Assembly: GCA_029378245.1 (NCBI GenBank)
Contig: JARKIF010000004.1
Coordinates: 1-64,000, forward strand
DNA: 64,000 bases
DNA from: Roridomyces roridus
Taxonomy: Eukaryota > Basidiomycota > Agaricomycetes > Agaricales > Mycenaceae
Direction: 5' to 3'
The notes beneath the pieces were generated by a model. That model searched no databases, had not been told where the DNA came from, and saw only the letters and a list, made by a program, of their open reading frames with translations. The position numbers were made by a program, and so were the translations under genes. The stretch's first letter is position 1; each line of letters opens with the position of its first letter. Positions 46,906 to 55,623 of this stretch are shown piece by piece.

Positions 46906-46931
46906 CTTCCTTCCTTCCTTCCTTCCTTCCT
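46906..46931. repeat. (TTCC)n microsatellite
   Basis: About six TTCC units that directly abut and overlap the H2c stop codon (46930-46932). Confidence 0.9.
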
Positions 46932-47860
46932 AAGGTTCATGCTTCTCTTCCTCATTTATCAAGTTAGTGGTAGCAAAGTTGCTGGGCCTTGCATCCCATT
47001 CCCACCTCCGGGCCAAACGCGTATCCTCGCGATACTGCACCAGCCCCCATTCCTGCCAAATCAGAGCGGCGAGGGCGACGTTGAGGTTTGCATGAGATAT
47101 ATCTGCGAGCTGCCTCTCAGCATCAACAAACATAATATCCTTCTCCAGCTCCTCGTAAAGGTCCTCGAGAACAGCGGCTTGACTCTGTGCGGAAGCACGC
47201 AAGGAGGGAAGTAGGGAGAGTACTTTGTTGCGCTCCGCAGGGTAGCGATTGTAGGACTCCGAGTGGATGCCGGAGCGCAGCAGCTGCTCGAAGCGCTCGA
47301 CACGGCCCGGCGGCAGGTACTCTGACAACTCGGCGGTAGCTTCGTCCCAGCATTCCTCGACCCGAGCAATGTGCTCTGCCACGCACTTGAACGCACTCCG
47401 AAACCCCTGTACCGCATCATGCCAGTGAGTGGTTGTGCTTTCCGACTCGGCGCGCAGGGCAAGGAAATACTTTGCGCAGGCAAAGTGAACAGTGTCCATC
47501 GCGCCCAGCAAATTCATGTAAGTGTTATGGAGCTTGTTGACCGTGCATAGGTCTGGGAAATCACTGCTATCCACCCAGGACACACGGGGGCGAATCTCTC
47601 GTATCACATAGAAAAAGTCGCAAAGGGCGAGCCTAGTGTTGGATGTTATTCTGTCGAGACATTGCACAAATTCGTCGATAGCCCTGTTCTACGAATTCTT
47701 GAGCGAAGTAGAAGAGGATGGAAAGGAGGCGTACGAGAGGCGGCGGCTCTTTCGGTGCAAACGATGTGTAGTTTCGTAGTGGGACATCTGGCAACCGTGG
47801 AGCGTGGTAGGGAGGTAGGTACTGGTACACGGCCAGGTCCCGCTTAGGAGATGTGGGCAT
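46930..47860 (-). CDS. H2c: unrecognised helical protein, H2 family
   Basis: Exons 47860-47735 and 47688-46930, joined across a 46-nt intron, give 294 residues. Residues 1-42 end YTSFAPKEPPPL. Exon 2 reads NRAIDEFVQCLDRITSNT, then TYMNLLGAMDTVHFACAKYF, CVAEHIARVEECWDEATAEL, PPGRVERFEQLL, LYEELEKDIMFVDAERQLAD and NVALAALIWQEWGLVQY. It is about 70% identical to H2b/H2d. The stop lies in a TTCC microsatellite, so the last residues could vary between strains. Convergent with T-E. Intact frame; function unknown. Confidence 0.75.
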
Positions 47861-48007
47861 GGTCAAGAGCTACGAAATTTCAAATCAAGTAGGAGCTTGC
47901 TTGAGCCAGCATTCCGTTCGCGCAACTCCAGATGTTCAAAGGTGTGGGGGAACCGAAAGCACGTAAAGCCCGACAAACTCCTTCTCTCTTTTCTGCCTGC
48001 GTTCAAG

Positions 48008-49358
48008 AGGCCCTTGAAGGCAAATCTTCCCAGCAGTCAACCGAACTCACCTCACCTTCTTGTGAAGAAAAAGTACCCGGTCTTCCACCCAAAGATCGAC
48101 ACACCGATGTGGGCGGTCGCAGAGCTCGAGAAAAATTGAGTATATGAAGCTCCCGACGCTTGCTTATCCTTTCGAGTGCGTCGCGTCTTACCGTCAGCTA
48201 GGCTGAAAACCCACACTCCTTGCTAGTCTTTTTCAACTTGGTCCAACGTTTGAACTGTGCCTGTCAATGACAATGGCATTCCGCGACTGGGGCGACATCG
48301 AGGACGCACTCAGAAATCGATCGCCGAAGGTGCAAGCCGACCTACTCAGCATGGCGGCAGTGGCGGACGCGTTTGAGAAGGAGCTGACCGAAGTATTTCC
48401 TGTCCCTGGAAAATCCATCAGAAATTCATTCCGTCCAAGGTGTACAACCCGAACGCCAGATATCGATACAGCAGACGCAATATTCTCCGCTGCTTGCAGC
48501 GCTTCGCGCCCGTCGTCGTTGATTCTCCAGGTTATATAATCTCCCTCTCTGGTTGGATGCCTCCGATTCGCGGTTGGATCGCCTTGTTCATAAACTTTAT
48601 CTCTCGTTGGCCTTGGGCCAGCTTGGGCCGCCTTTTTCTTGCTCTTGCTAAGTATTCTTCCTTAGGTTGTTCCTCTGTGAGTCCCTCAAGGCGTCCTAGT
48701 CTGATTCCAGGTCCGAGCCTGGTTCCAGTGATATGCGCTCCCACCATCATCATGTTCCATTATGTGGACAACAGCGTCAAGACTCTCTTGGTACGCCTCC
48801 AATAACTGAAAGAGACCTACATCAACCTCAAGAAGCTGGTGGATGCGGGAGACTTCGAGGCTATTGACGACAAGCTTGAGGTAAGAGGAATTATTCTCCG
48901 TTGGAAACTGGTTGGCTAATAGGGGAGGTCAGAGTGGACGAAACGAGGTCGGAACTCGATCGGAACTCGATTCGATTCTGGGTCGAGTTTTGGTCGAGTT
49001 CCGAACGAGAATCGAAACTCGAGTTCCGAAAATTTGAGGTGTTCCTCCTCTCGAGGAGGAACTCGATTCGTAACTCGGTCGGAACTGGATCGTAACTCGG
49101 TTAATAGCCGAGAATCGACCAGAATCGATTCTGACAGTTCCGATTCGCGTCGAGGGCGGTCAAAGATCAATTTCGATTATGGTCGATTATCCGTCGAAAC
49201 TTGATCCAGTTCCGAAACGAGTTACGAACGAGTTCCGATGCTTTTTCGTTCACTCTGACCTCCCCTAATAGTGACCTGTGTAGAATGAACTTGGCTTCAG
49301 AAAGCTGTCGCAATTACATAAGCCTCAAGTTCCGACCCCAGGTGAATGGCGCTTGGTG
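48008..49358 (+). pseudogene. T-D2: pseudogene copy of T-D
   Basis: Almost identical to T-D, but the start codon is AGG (48008-48010), one A is added at 48131-48135 (frameshift after AELE), the tail exon has TAA at 48803-48805 where T-D has a Gln/Glu-coding GAA context, and a MITE sits in the intron before the last exon. The normal stop TGA is also changed to TGG. These breaks are not shared with T-D, so this copy decayed after the duplication. Confidence 0.85.
48923..49264. mobile_element. 342-bp MITE with TIRs, inside T-D2
   Basis: Ends GGGAGGTCAGAGTG and CACTCTGACCTCCC are perfect inverted repeats. The intact T-D intron gives the empty site. Duplicated flank is CTAATAG (48916-48922 and 49265-49271); if one more base is counted in each TIR, the duplication is TAATA (5 bp). 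The interior is rich in degenerate GGAACTCGATC/GAACTCGATTCG motifs in both orientations. No coding capacity. Superfamily not assignable with confidence from this one copy. Confidence 0.88.
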
Positions 49359-49541
49359 ATTCTGTGTGTTGCATGTAGTATTGTCCGTGTAATTTCTTGT
49401 AGCTCAATCAAGTGAATGTGTATCCCAAGGATTATCAATTATCGCGTTGTAAGTAACAATTCCACGGACGCGTTGTACTATGCCAAACAACGCGTGCTTC
49501 GCGAAGGCCAAACAAAGTCCTTCTTCTCTTCTACGTCCAAG

Positions 49542-50492
49542 ATGTCCAACTCCAAGGCAATCTTCCAGTAGTCACCCTGGCTCATCTCACTTTCCGGATA
49601 GGCTAAAAACTGGAGACAAAGAAGGTGCGAGCCCCCGGGCTGGACGCGGTGCTCACAGTCGAGCGGCTCGAGAAAATAGAAAATCCGAGGCTTCAAGTGC
49701 TTGCTCATCCCTTCGAGTGCGTCCCGTTTTCCTTTTCTGTTAGCTGGGATAACCCACACTGGTTGCTAGTGTTTCTCAACTTGGTCCAACGTTCGATCTA
49801 TGCCTATCCTTCTCGACGACGACAGCATTCCGCGACTGGGTCTACATCGAGAACGCGCTCGAAACAGGATCGGGGGTTCTTCAACACGAGTTACACAACA
49901 TGGCGGCTGAGTTGAGCGCGTTCCTGAAGGAGCTGACCAGGGTACCGCAACACCTTTGCCTCGAAAAATCATGCAACAGAGTCCTTCCGTTCAGATGTAC
50001 AATCGCAGCAGACGCCAAATTCTGCGCCACATGCAGTCCTTTGCACCGATCGTTCTTGTTTTCGCAGTTCTTATAAGCTTCGCGTGTCGTTGGATGCCCA
50101 GAGGTCGGATCGGCTTCCTCTTACTCTCGTTTCTGTTCGCCGAGCTGTTTCTCTGTGGGTCCCTTCCATTAACCCAAGGCGTCTCCAGAATCCAAGTCTG
50201 AACCTAATTCCAGTGATATGCGCTCCCAGTGGCGTCGTGGTCGTATCCGTCGAGGACAGCGTCCGGGGCCTCTTGGGAGACGTCCAAGATCTCAAAAAGA
50301 CGTATATCAAACTCAAAGAAGCGGTGGACGCGGGAGACACCGAGACCATCGACGAGATTCTGATGGTAATTAGAGCTTGTTCTTTGTCGAGTATCGGTCG
50401 GATGATATGTTCGTTAGAACGAAGGCGGCGAAGGCCACATGAAGCTCTCGCAGTTGAGCGTCAAGTTCCGACCCGAGGTGAATGGCGCATGA
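49542..50492 (+). CDS. T-F: T-family membrane protein
   Basis: Follows the T plan. The first ATG at 49542 (MSNSKA) leads to a GTAGTC donor, but the phase to exon 2 is off by one, fixed if AAGGCAATC had a third A as in T-A and T-D. From exon 2 the frame is clean: VRAPGLDAVLTVERLEKIE, LAHPF, then VSQLGPTFDLCLSFSTTTAF, WVYIENALET and ELSAFLKELTR. The membrane exon starts MYNRSRRQILRHMQSFAP, with spans IVLVFAVLISFACRW and GFLLLSFLFAELFLLIC. The tail is APSGVVVVSVEDSVRGLLG and ends KLSQLSVKFRPEVNGA at 50492. It converges on H2d, 100 bp between stops. Confidence 0.7.
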
Positions 50493-50562
50493 TAATTATG
50501 TGTGCATGTAGTACTGGCTGTGTAATTTCTTGTAAGTAGCTCAATGAAGCAAATGTGTATCC

Positions 50563-51590
50563 GCCAAGAGTCGATCTCGGCAACCTCTTCGTTATTCCTG
50601 CACTCCGTGCTCAGCCAGCCGACACTCGTTTATCAATTGAGTGGTGTCATAATCGCTCGGCCCTCCTCCACCCCCATCCCACCGCCGGGCGAAATTCATA
50701 TCCTCGCGATATTGCGCCAGCCCCCATTCGTGCCAAATCAGAGCGGCGAGCGCTACATTGAGGTTGGCATGCGGCAAATCTGCGGCACGCCTGTCTGCCT
50801 CGATAAGCAGAATGGCCTTTTCCAGCTCCTCGTAAAGGTCCTTGAGAACGGCGACTTGACTATGTGCTGAGACACGCAAGGAGGGAAGTACGGAGAGTAC
50901 TTTGTTACGGTGAGTAGGATAGCGATCATTGGCGACGGATAAGCCTGAGAGCAGGTGCTCAAGACGTTCGAGAGGGCGCAGCGGGAGGTACTCCAAGAGG
51001 TCGGCGGCAGCATGGTCCCAGCGTTCCGTGACCAGGACAATGTGCTCTGCCACGCACTTGCACGCATGAACCGCATCATAACTTGTTGCGCTTTCCGAGT
51101 TGGCGCGGAGGGCCAGGAAATACTTTGCGCACGCAAAGTGAGCAGTGTCCATCGCGGCCAGCAGATTCAGGTAAGTTCCGTGGAGCTTGTCGACGGCGCA
51201 CAGGTCTGGGGCATCACTACCACCCCGGGTCCAAGAAATACGGGGGCGGATCTCCCGTATCACGTAGAACAGGTCGGAAAGGGCGAGCATAGTTGTGGAT
51301 GTTATCCTGTCGAGACATTGCCAAAATTCATCCATGGACTTGGTCTACAAAATCTTGAGTGGAGTAATAGAGGGGACGGGGAAGAGGCATACGAGAGGCG
51401 GCGGATCTTTCGGTGCAAACGATTTGAAGTTTCGTTGGTGGCCATCTGGAGACCGTGGAGCTTTGTAGAGAGGCAGGTACTGATACACGGTGGGATCCCG
51501 TTCGTTAGGAGCGTCCAAGTTGGGAGTGTTCATATCAGGTGAAGGCAACGAAATAGGAGCTTGAGGTTTCAATCCATCATTCTGAAATTC
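50563..51590 (-). repeat. Inverted repeat, right arm (H2d segment)
   Basis: Reverse-complement match to 6347-7367, covering H2d and short flanks; see the left arm. Confidence 0.85.
50592..51533 (-). CDS. H2d: unrecognised helical protein, H2 family
   Basis: Exons 51533-51393 and 51344-50592, 297 residues, same splice position and intron sequence as H2b. About 14 residue differences from H2b out of nearly 300; most cluster after PRISW, where H2b has IWRAGGH and this copy TRGGSD. Such high identity in inverted orientation about 44 kb away points to recent duplication or ongoing gene conversion. Helical blocks are as in H2b, with the Gly-rich tail GGGGPSDYD. Convergent with T-F. A T relic (51632-51830) and tRNA-Leu lie upstream. 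Confidence 0.78.
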
Positions 51591-51631
51591 CAGAGCAGTC
51601 AGAAGTCCAGAAGTCCTTGTCCCCGTTCAAG

Positions 51632-51830
51632 ATGCCCAAAGTTACCCGAACTCATCTCACCAAGACCAAGGAGCGACGGAGACGTTGCCACGGCTCGAGG
51701 AAATGGACCATCTGAAGCTTGAAGCGCTCGCTGGTCCCTTCGAGTCCGCCGCATTTTACCGCCTTCCAGGAGAAAATTCCCTGTAGCTCAATAAAGCAAA
51801 TGTGTATCTCAGCATGCCGATACTGGGGAG
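51632..51830 (+). pseudogene. T-family relic
   Basis: Begins with the T start context and ATG (51632), continues through recognisable exon-2 sequence (codons for LKLEALAGPFE) into the start of intron 2, then jumps to the T 3' flank (CTGTAGCTCAATAAAGCAAATG). The membrane and tail exons are deleted. Confidence 0.7.
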
Positions 51831-51934
51831 GGAGGAGATGGGTAGATGTCATGGAGGTTGAAAACAGAATCTTAGCAGCCTTGGATTCATACCGATGTTC
51901 GGGAATGCAGGGAGACCCAAAAAGCAAAAGGATT

Positions 51935-52053
51935 TGATTGGAGTGGGATTCGAACCCACGCCCTTTCGGACCAGATGCCTCAGGAGAGACAATGTTGCTT
52001 CACAAGGAAGCGGATCCTTAGTCTGGCGCCTTAGACCGCTCGGCCATCCAACC
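51935..52053 (-). tRNA. tRNA-Leu(AAG) with a 39-nt intron, inverted copy
   Basis: Same length and mature sequence features as 4841-4959, on the minus strand: acceptor GGTTGGA/TCCAATC, T arm GTGGGTTCGAATCCCAC, anticodon AAG. The intron differs at about four positions from the left copy. Confidence 0.93.
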
Positions 52054-52273
52054 TCGATACCAGCTACTTTCTGCATATAGTGGGATGCAGCCCCTGTATC
52101 AGTTCGGCAACTGTGCAGTGGTGATCCATATTCGGCTGTGATGTTCCCACACTAACTTTCTGTCCACAGAACCACCACATCCCTAGGTACGCTGCGTTCC
52201 TTCCTCCGTCCTCCTGTGCTTGTCCTCACCGAATTTACAGTCACCTTCTGACTCATTCGTCCCACATCTCACA

Positions 52274-52750
52274 ATGAGTTACGTCGCTAAGGGTGAAAAA
52301 GAATACGACGCGACCGGTGCGCCCGTCCCCGGCGTCAAGATCCACAAAATCCGCATCACGCTCACGAGCAGCAACGTCAAGAACCTCGAGAAGTGTGCGT
52401 TTGTCTCCTACTGGGAAGGGAGTAGATGTTGACGCAGCATCGCAGTCTCTGCCGACCTCATCAACCGTGCCAAGGACAAGCAGCTCCGTGTCAAGGGCCC
52501 CGTCCGTCTCCCCACCAAGGTCCTCCGCATCACCACTCGCAAGACGCCCTGCGGTGAGGGGTCCAAGACCTGGGACCGTTACGAGCTCAAGGTGCACAAG
52601 CGCCTTATTGACCTCCACTCGTCGAGTGAGATCGTCAAGCAGATCGTGAGTTATCTTTTCCCTCGGGTGTGGACTGTTTGTTGACTAGCGCACTAGACGA
52701 GCATCAGCTTGGAGCCCGGTGTTGAGGTCGAGGTTACCATCTCTGCTTAG
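52274..52750 (+). CDS. RPS20: 40S ribosomal protein S20 (uS10)
   Basis: Component of the small cytosolic ribosomal subunit head. Exons 52274-52394, 52446-52645 and 52697-52750 give 124 residues, the usual length. Reads [37 protein letters not shown], then [65 protein letters not shown] and [14 protein letters not shown]. All uS10 landmarks are present, with no frame problem. It lies just outside the inverted tRNA-Leu and converges on the F-box gene 78 bp away. Confidence 0.97.
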
Positions 52751-52828
52751 ATTCTCTTCGGTCCTTGTATGTCGCTGCTATGATATGCGTTTTGCCATGC
52801 CATGTTTTTGTGTGACCTCAAGATATAT

Positions 52829-54094
52829 TCACCGTGTACTACTCCTACTCAAAACCGCCTCCTGCAACATCTCCAATTGGACCTTCTGCACTCCTTCAAA
52901 GTCCATAATATCATGGCGAATCGCATACCTCATCGCAGGGTTAACGCGCTCGTTGAAGTCAAAGCCCGCATACAGAACCGTGCAATTCATCTCCTCCGCC
53001 GGTTGGGCAATCCAAACAAATTCCACCAACTGCGTTAACCGTAGCCGAATGCGCCGGAAGACGTTGTCCCAGGAGCCATTGGGCAAGGCCACAACGCAAT
53101 CGTGCATCTCAAGACGCCGAAGCATGTGTGCATGATTTAAGATGAACGTCTCCAACGCGAGAGGTGTCCCCCGTTCCACAACACTCGCTGGGATCGGGTG
53201 GCCGTCATCTTGACCGGCGAGGACAAACCCGCGCACGGAGAGCGATCTCAGTGAGGGAATCCGAAAGTCCTCGAACCGGAACACCGAGCAAGGCCCTTCC
53301 AGGGATGCCGACGCGAGTTCCAGAGAGGTCAGATGTGGTGTGTTTTCGAATATACGGGAGAGCGTCTCGTCGAAGAGGCTCACTTCGTCTGGGAGATTTA
53401 CTCTGTGTAAGAGAGACTGGACGCGGATGGATAGATGTGTCAGGGGACGGAACAGGGTGAAGAACGCGTCGGTTTGGAGTTCGTGTGGGATGTAGCCGTG
53501 GAGGGAACCAAGGTGCAGGGTGCGGAGGCGGGGGAGGGGGAGAGGGTTAGATGTGAGGCCTCTGATGCAGGCTAGTTGTACTTGAAGATAATACGAATTG
53601 AAGGTATGCCCACCCTCCGCGGGTATTGTGGGGTTGTCTTCGTCTGGCATAAAATCCAGGCGAAGCGAGTGTAATTTTGGGAGCCGGTGTATGAGGCTCA
53701 ATGCGTGGGTGAGCAGGGGAAGGGTTGCTGCACAGTATTTGAGGGCTAAAATCCAGGGAAAGAAAACATTCCGTACGGTCAGCACCCAGCGCGTAGTGGT
53801 CCGTCTGAAGGCCGTTGAACACGACATTTTCGACGACGTGTAGGATTCTTCTGTTGCAAGCTCGATACAAAGTTTTTCTGGTAGCACAGTGGACACTCAC
53901 TGATCCTCGCATTCAAGCAAACCGATAAATCTGCGCACGCTGCAAGCGTGGTCGAAGACGACAAGTTTTAGGAACGCGTATTGCGTCGCGGCGTCGCAGA
54001 GTCGTCGTCCGACGAGTCTGAGGTTCTGAAGGTCATCTTCAGACGGTAGAAAGGACGCGATTTGGAGGAGGATTTCCGTCGGGCAGGAGTCCAT
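52829..54094 (-). CDS. F-box protein with Leu-rich region
   Basis: Starts at 54094 with an F-box (MDSCPTEILLQIASFLPSE, then LQNLRLVGRRLCDAAT). An intron after LLECED (GTGAGTGTCC donor) leads to RILHVVENVVFNGLQTD. A short, 40-nt intron (GTGCTGACC...TTTTAG) is needed to reach the long C-terminal frame LKYCAATLPLLTHALSLI. The rest has Leu-rich blocks (RLPKLHSLRLDFMPD, LPRLRTLHLGSLHGY, LTHLSIRVQSLLH, PHLTSLELASASLEG, RIPSLRSLSVRGFVL). The gene ends LQEAVLSRSSTR at 52829. Probably an SCF substrate receptor. Divergent from WSS1 with 86 bp between starts. Confidence 0.78.
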
Positions 54095-54180
54095 GATGGT
54101 GTTGGGAGGAGTGTTGATTTGCCGTGATCCGGCTAGACGCGTCGCGTGTCGCTTAATAACTCTCTTTCCTCTCAACCTCC

Positions 54181-55532
54181 ATGACTAACCTCAACTCATC
54201 GTAGGCATTCCTTGCCCTCTCAGCAACTAGAGCACTCAATTATCTACTTTCAGGACGGACAAATTCGTCGGAACTATCACCCACCTCAAGGGGCGGCCAA
54301 AGGAAGATCGCGCCCTCGAGATGCTGCAAAAGATCGCCTCCCTCGTCAAACCTATCATGCGGAAACACGGATGGTTTCTACCTGTCCTCTCCGAGTTCTT
54401 CCCGTCGCAGGACAATCTGCTGGGTGAGTGCGTACCACTCTGTAGGATGATGGCTTGACAGAGCTCTAGGACTCAGTGCGTACCCTCTATTCGATTCGTA
54501 GTGTTTTATTCAATAATCCTCAAGACGTCAATGCTGGACAAAAGGCACCGTCCGAGGCTTACTATCTTCTTTATATGCCACTGATATCTTGCAGATTCTA
54601 ATTCGCCTACGACCCGCCCACTCCCCAGACTCGTTCTACGAAGAAGAAGACGTAATTCAGACCATGCTGCACGAGGTTTGTTCTTCCCCATTCCTTCATG
54701 TCCCAACTTGACTGTGCGCAGCTCACACACAACGTCCACGGCCCACACGACGACAAATTCTACAAATTTCTTTCCGGTCTTCAAGACGAATTCGATGCCC
54801 TTCAAAGCTCGGGCTACGCCGGCGAGGGCTTCTTCAGCAAAGGACATCGCGTCGGCGCGGAGGTCTCGCACGACTTGCCACCGCACCTGGCGCGTCTCAA
54901 GGCCCTTGAAGCAGCTGAGAAGCGCAGGAACATGGGTGGTGTGCTTGGAGGCCGAGGTCGTGCCCTTGGAGGCAGGATCAATACAGCGGGATTGACACCT
55001 CGGGAGCTGGCTGCGAGGGTTAGTTTCCGTTCTAATCTTCTTTTCCTGACTCATTCATTGATTATAGGCTGCGGAACGACGCGCTAGGGACGAAAAAGCG
55101 TGTGGGTCAGGCGAAATGGCGATCAAAGAGGCTGAGAAGGCTGCCAAGGAGAGCATCGAGCATAAAGTTATCGACCTCACTCTCGATTCCGATGACGAGG
55201 TCGAGATTGGCCCGTCAAAGCCTCGCGCAATTCCAGCCAAGATTGCTGCAGGCTCTCGACCCGCCGCTCGTGCTCCCCCGGCCTCCCGACCAGCACCGTA
55301 TCCCAAAAGGCCTCCGCCTGCACTAGCCGGTGAATGGACCTGCCGCACATGCACCCTTCGTAATACTCCTCTGGCACTGCAATGCGACGCGTGTCTCTCT
55401 ATCCGCCCCGTTGACGATCGTGACACTGGAGGTGCTCACTCGGGATGGGTGTGTCATGCATGCGGCGAGTTGGGTAATGACCCAGATTTTTGGACTTGTC
55501 GCGGGTGTGGGACTGTCAAGTTGATGTCTTGA
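54181..55532 (+). CDS. WSS1: DNA-dependent metalloprotease WSS1 (WLM domain)
   Basis: Cleaves DNA-protein crosslinks and SUMO-modified substrates. Seven exons: 54181-54200, 54254-54423, a 6-nt microexon 54470-54475, 54525-54544, 54595-54675, 54722-55018 and 55068-55532; 352 residues. The WLM domain reads FVGTITHLKGRPKEDRALE, RKHGWFLPVLSEFFPSQDN, then LGLNVNAGQKILIRLRPPHS. The catalytic HExxHxxxxxH motif is HELTHNVHGPHD, split by a phase-0 intron after HE. The intron after GQK has a GC donor. C-terminal parts are a VIDLTLDSDDEVEI SUMO-interacting-type motif and two RanBP2-type zinc fingers (WTCRTCTLRNTPLALQCDAC; WVCHACGELGNDPDFWTC). Intact frame. Convergent with the EFM3-like gene. Confidence 0.92.
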
Positions 55533-55623
55533 TACTTGCAGACTCTTTCTTGCACCTTTCCTTTCTTCTCTCCAGTAGCATTTGTATAATCACCCCTGCA
55601 ACGATTGTGTATCATAACTTTTT

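Larger units (their letters stand above)
44503..47960. repeat. Tandem unit 1 (T-D, T-E, H2c)
   Basis: A three-gene unit T-T-H2 of about 3.46 kb is repeated at 47961-51600 (T-D2, T-F, H2d). T-D and T-D2 are nearly identical (about 97% by eye); the other pairs are more diverged. The units meet at the shared sequence CGTAAAGCCCGACAAACTCC. Confidence 0.8.
47961..51600. repeat. Tandem unit 2 (T-D2, T-F, H2d)
   Basis: Second copy of the 44503-47960 unit, enlarged by a 342-bp MITE in T-D2. Confidence 0.78.
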
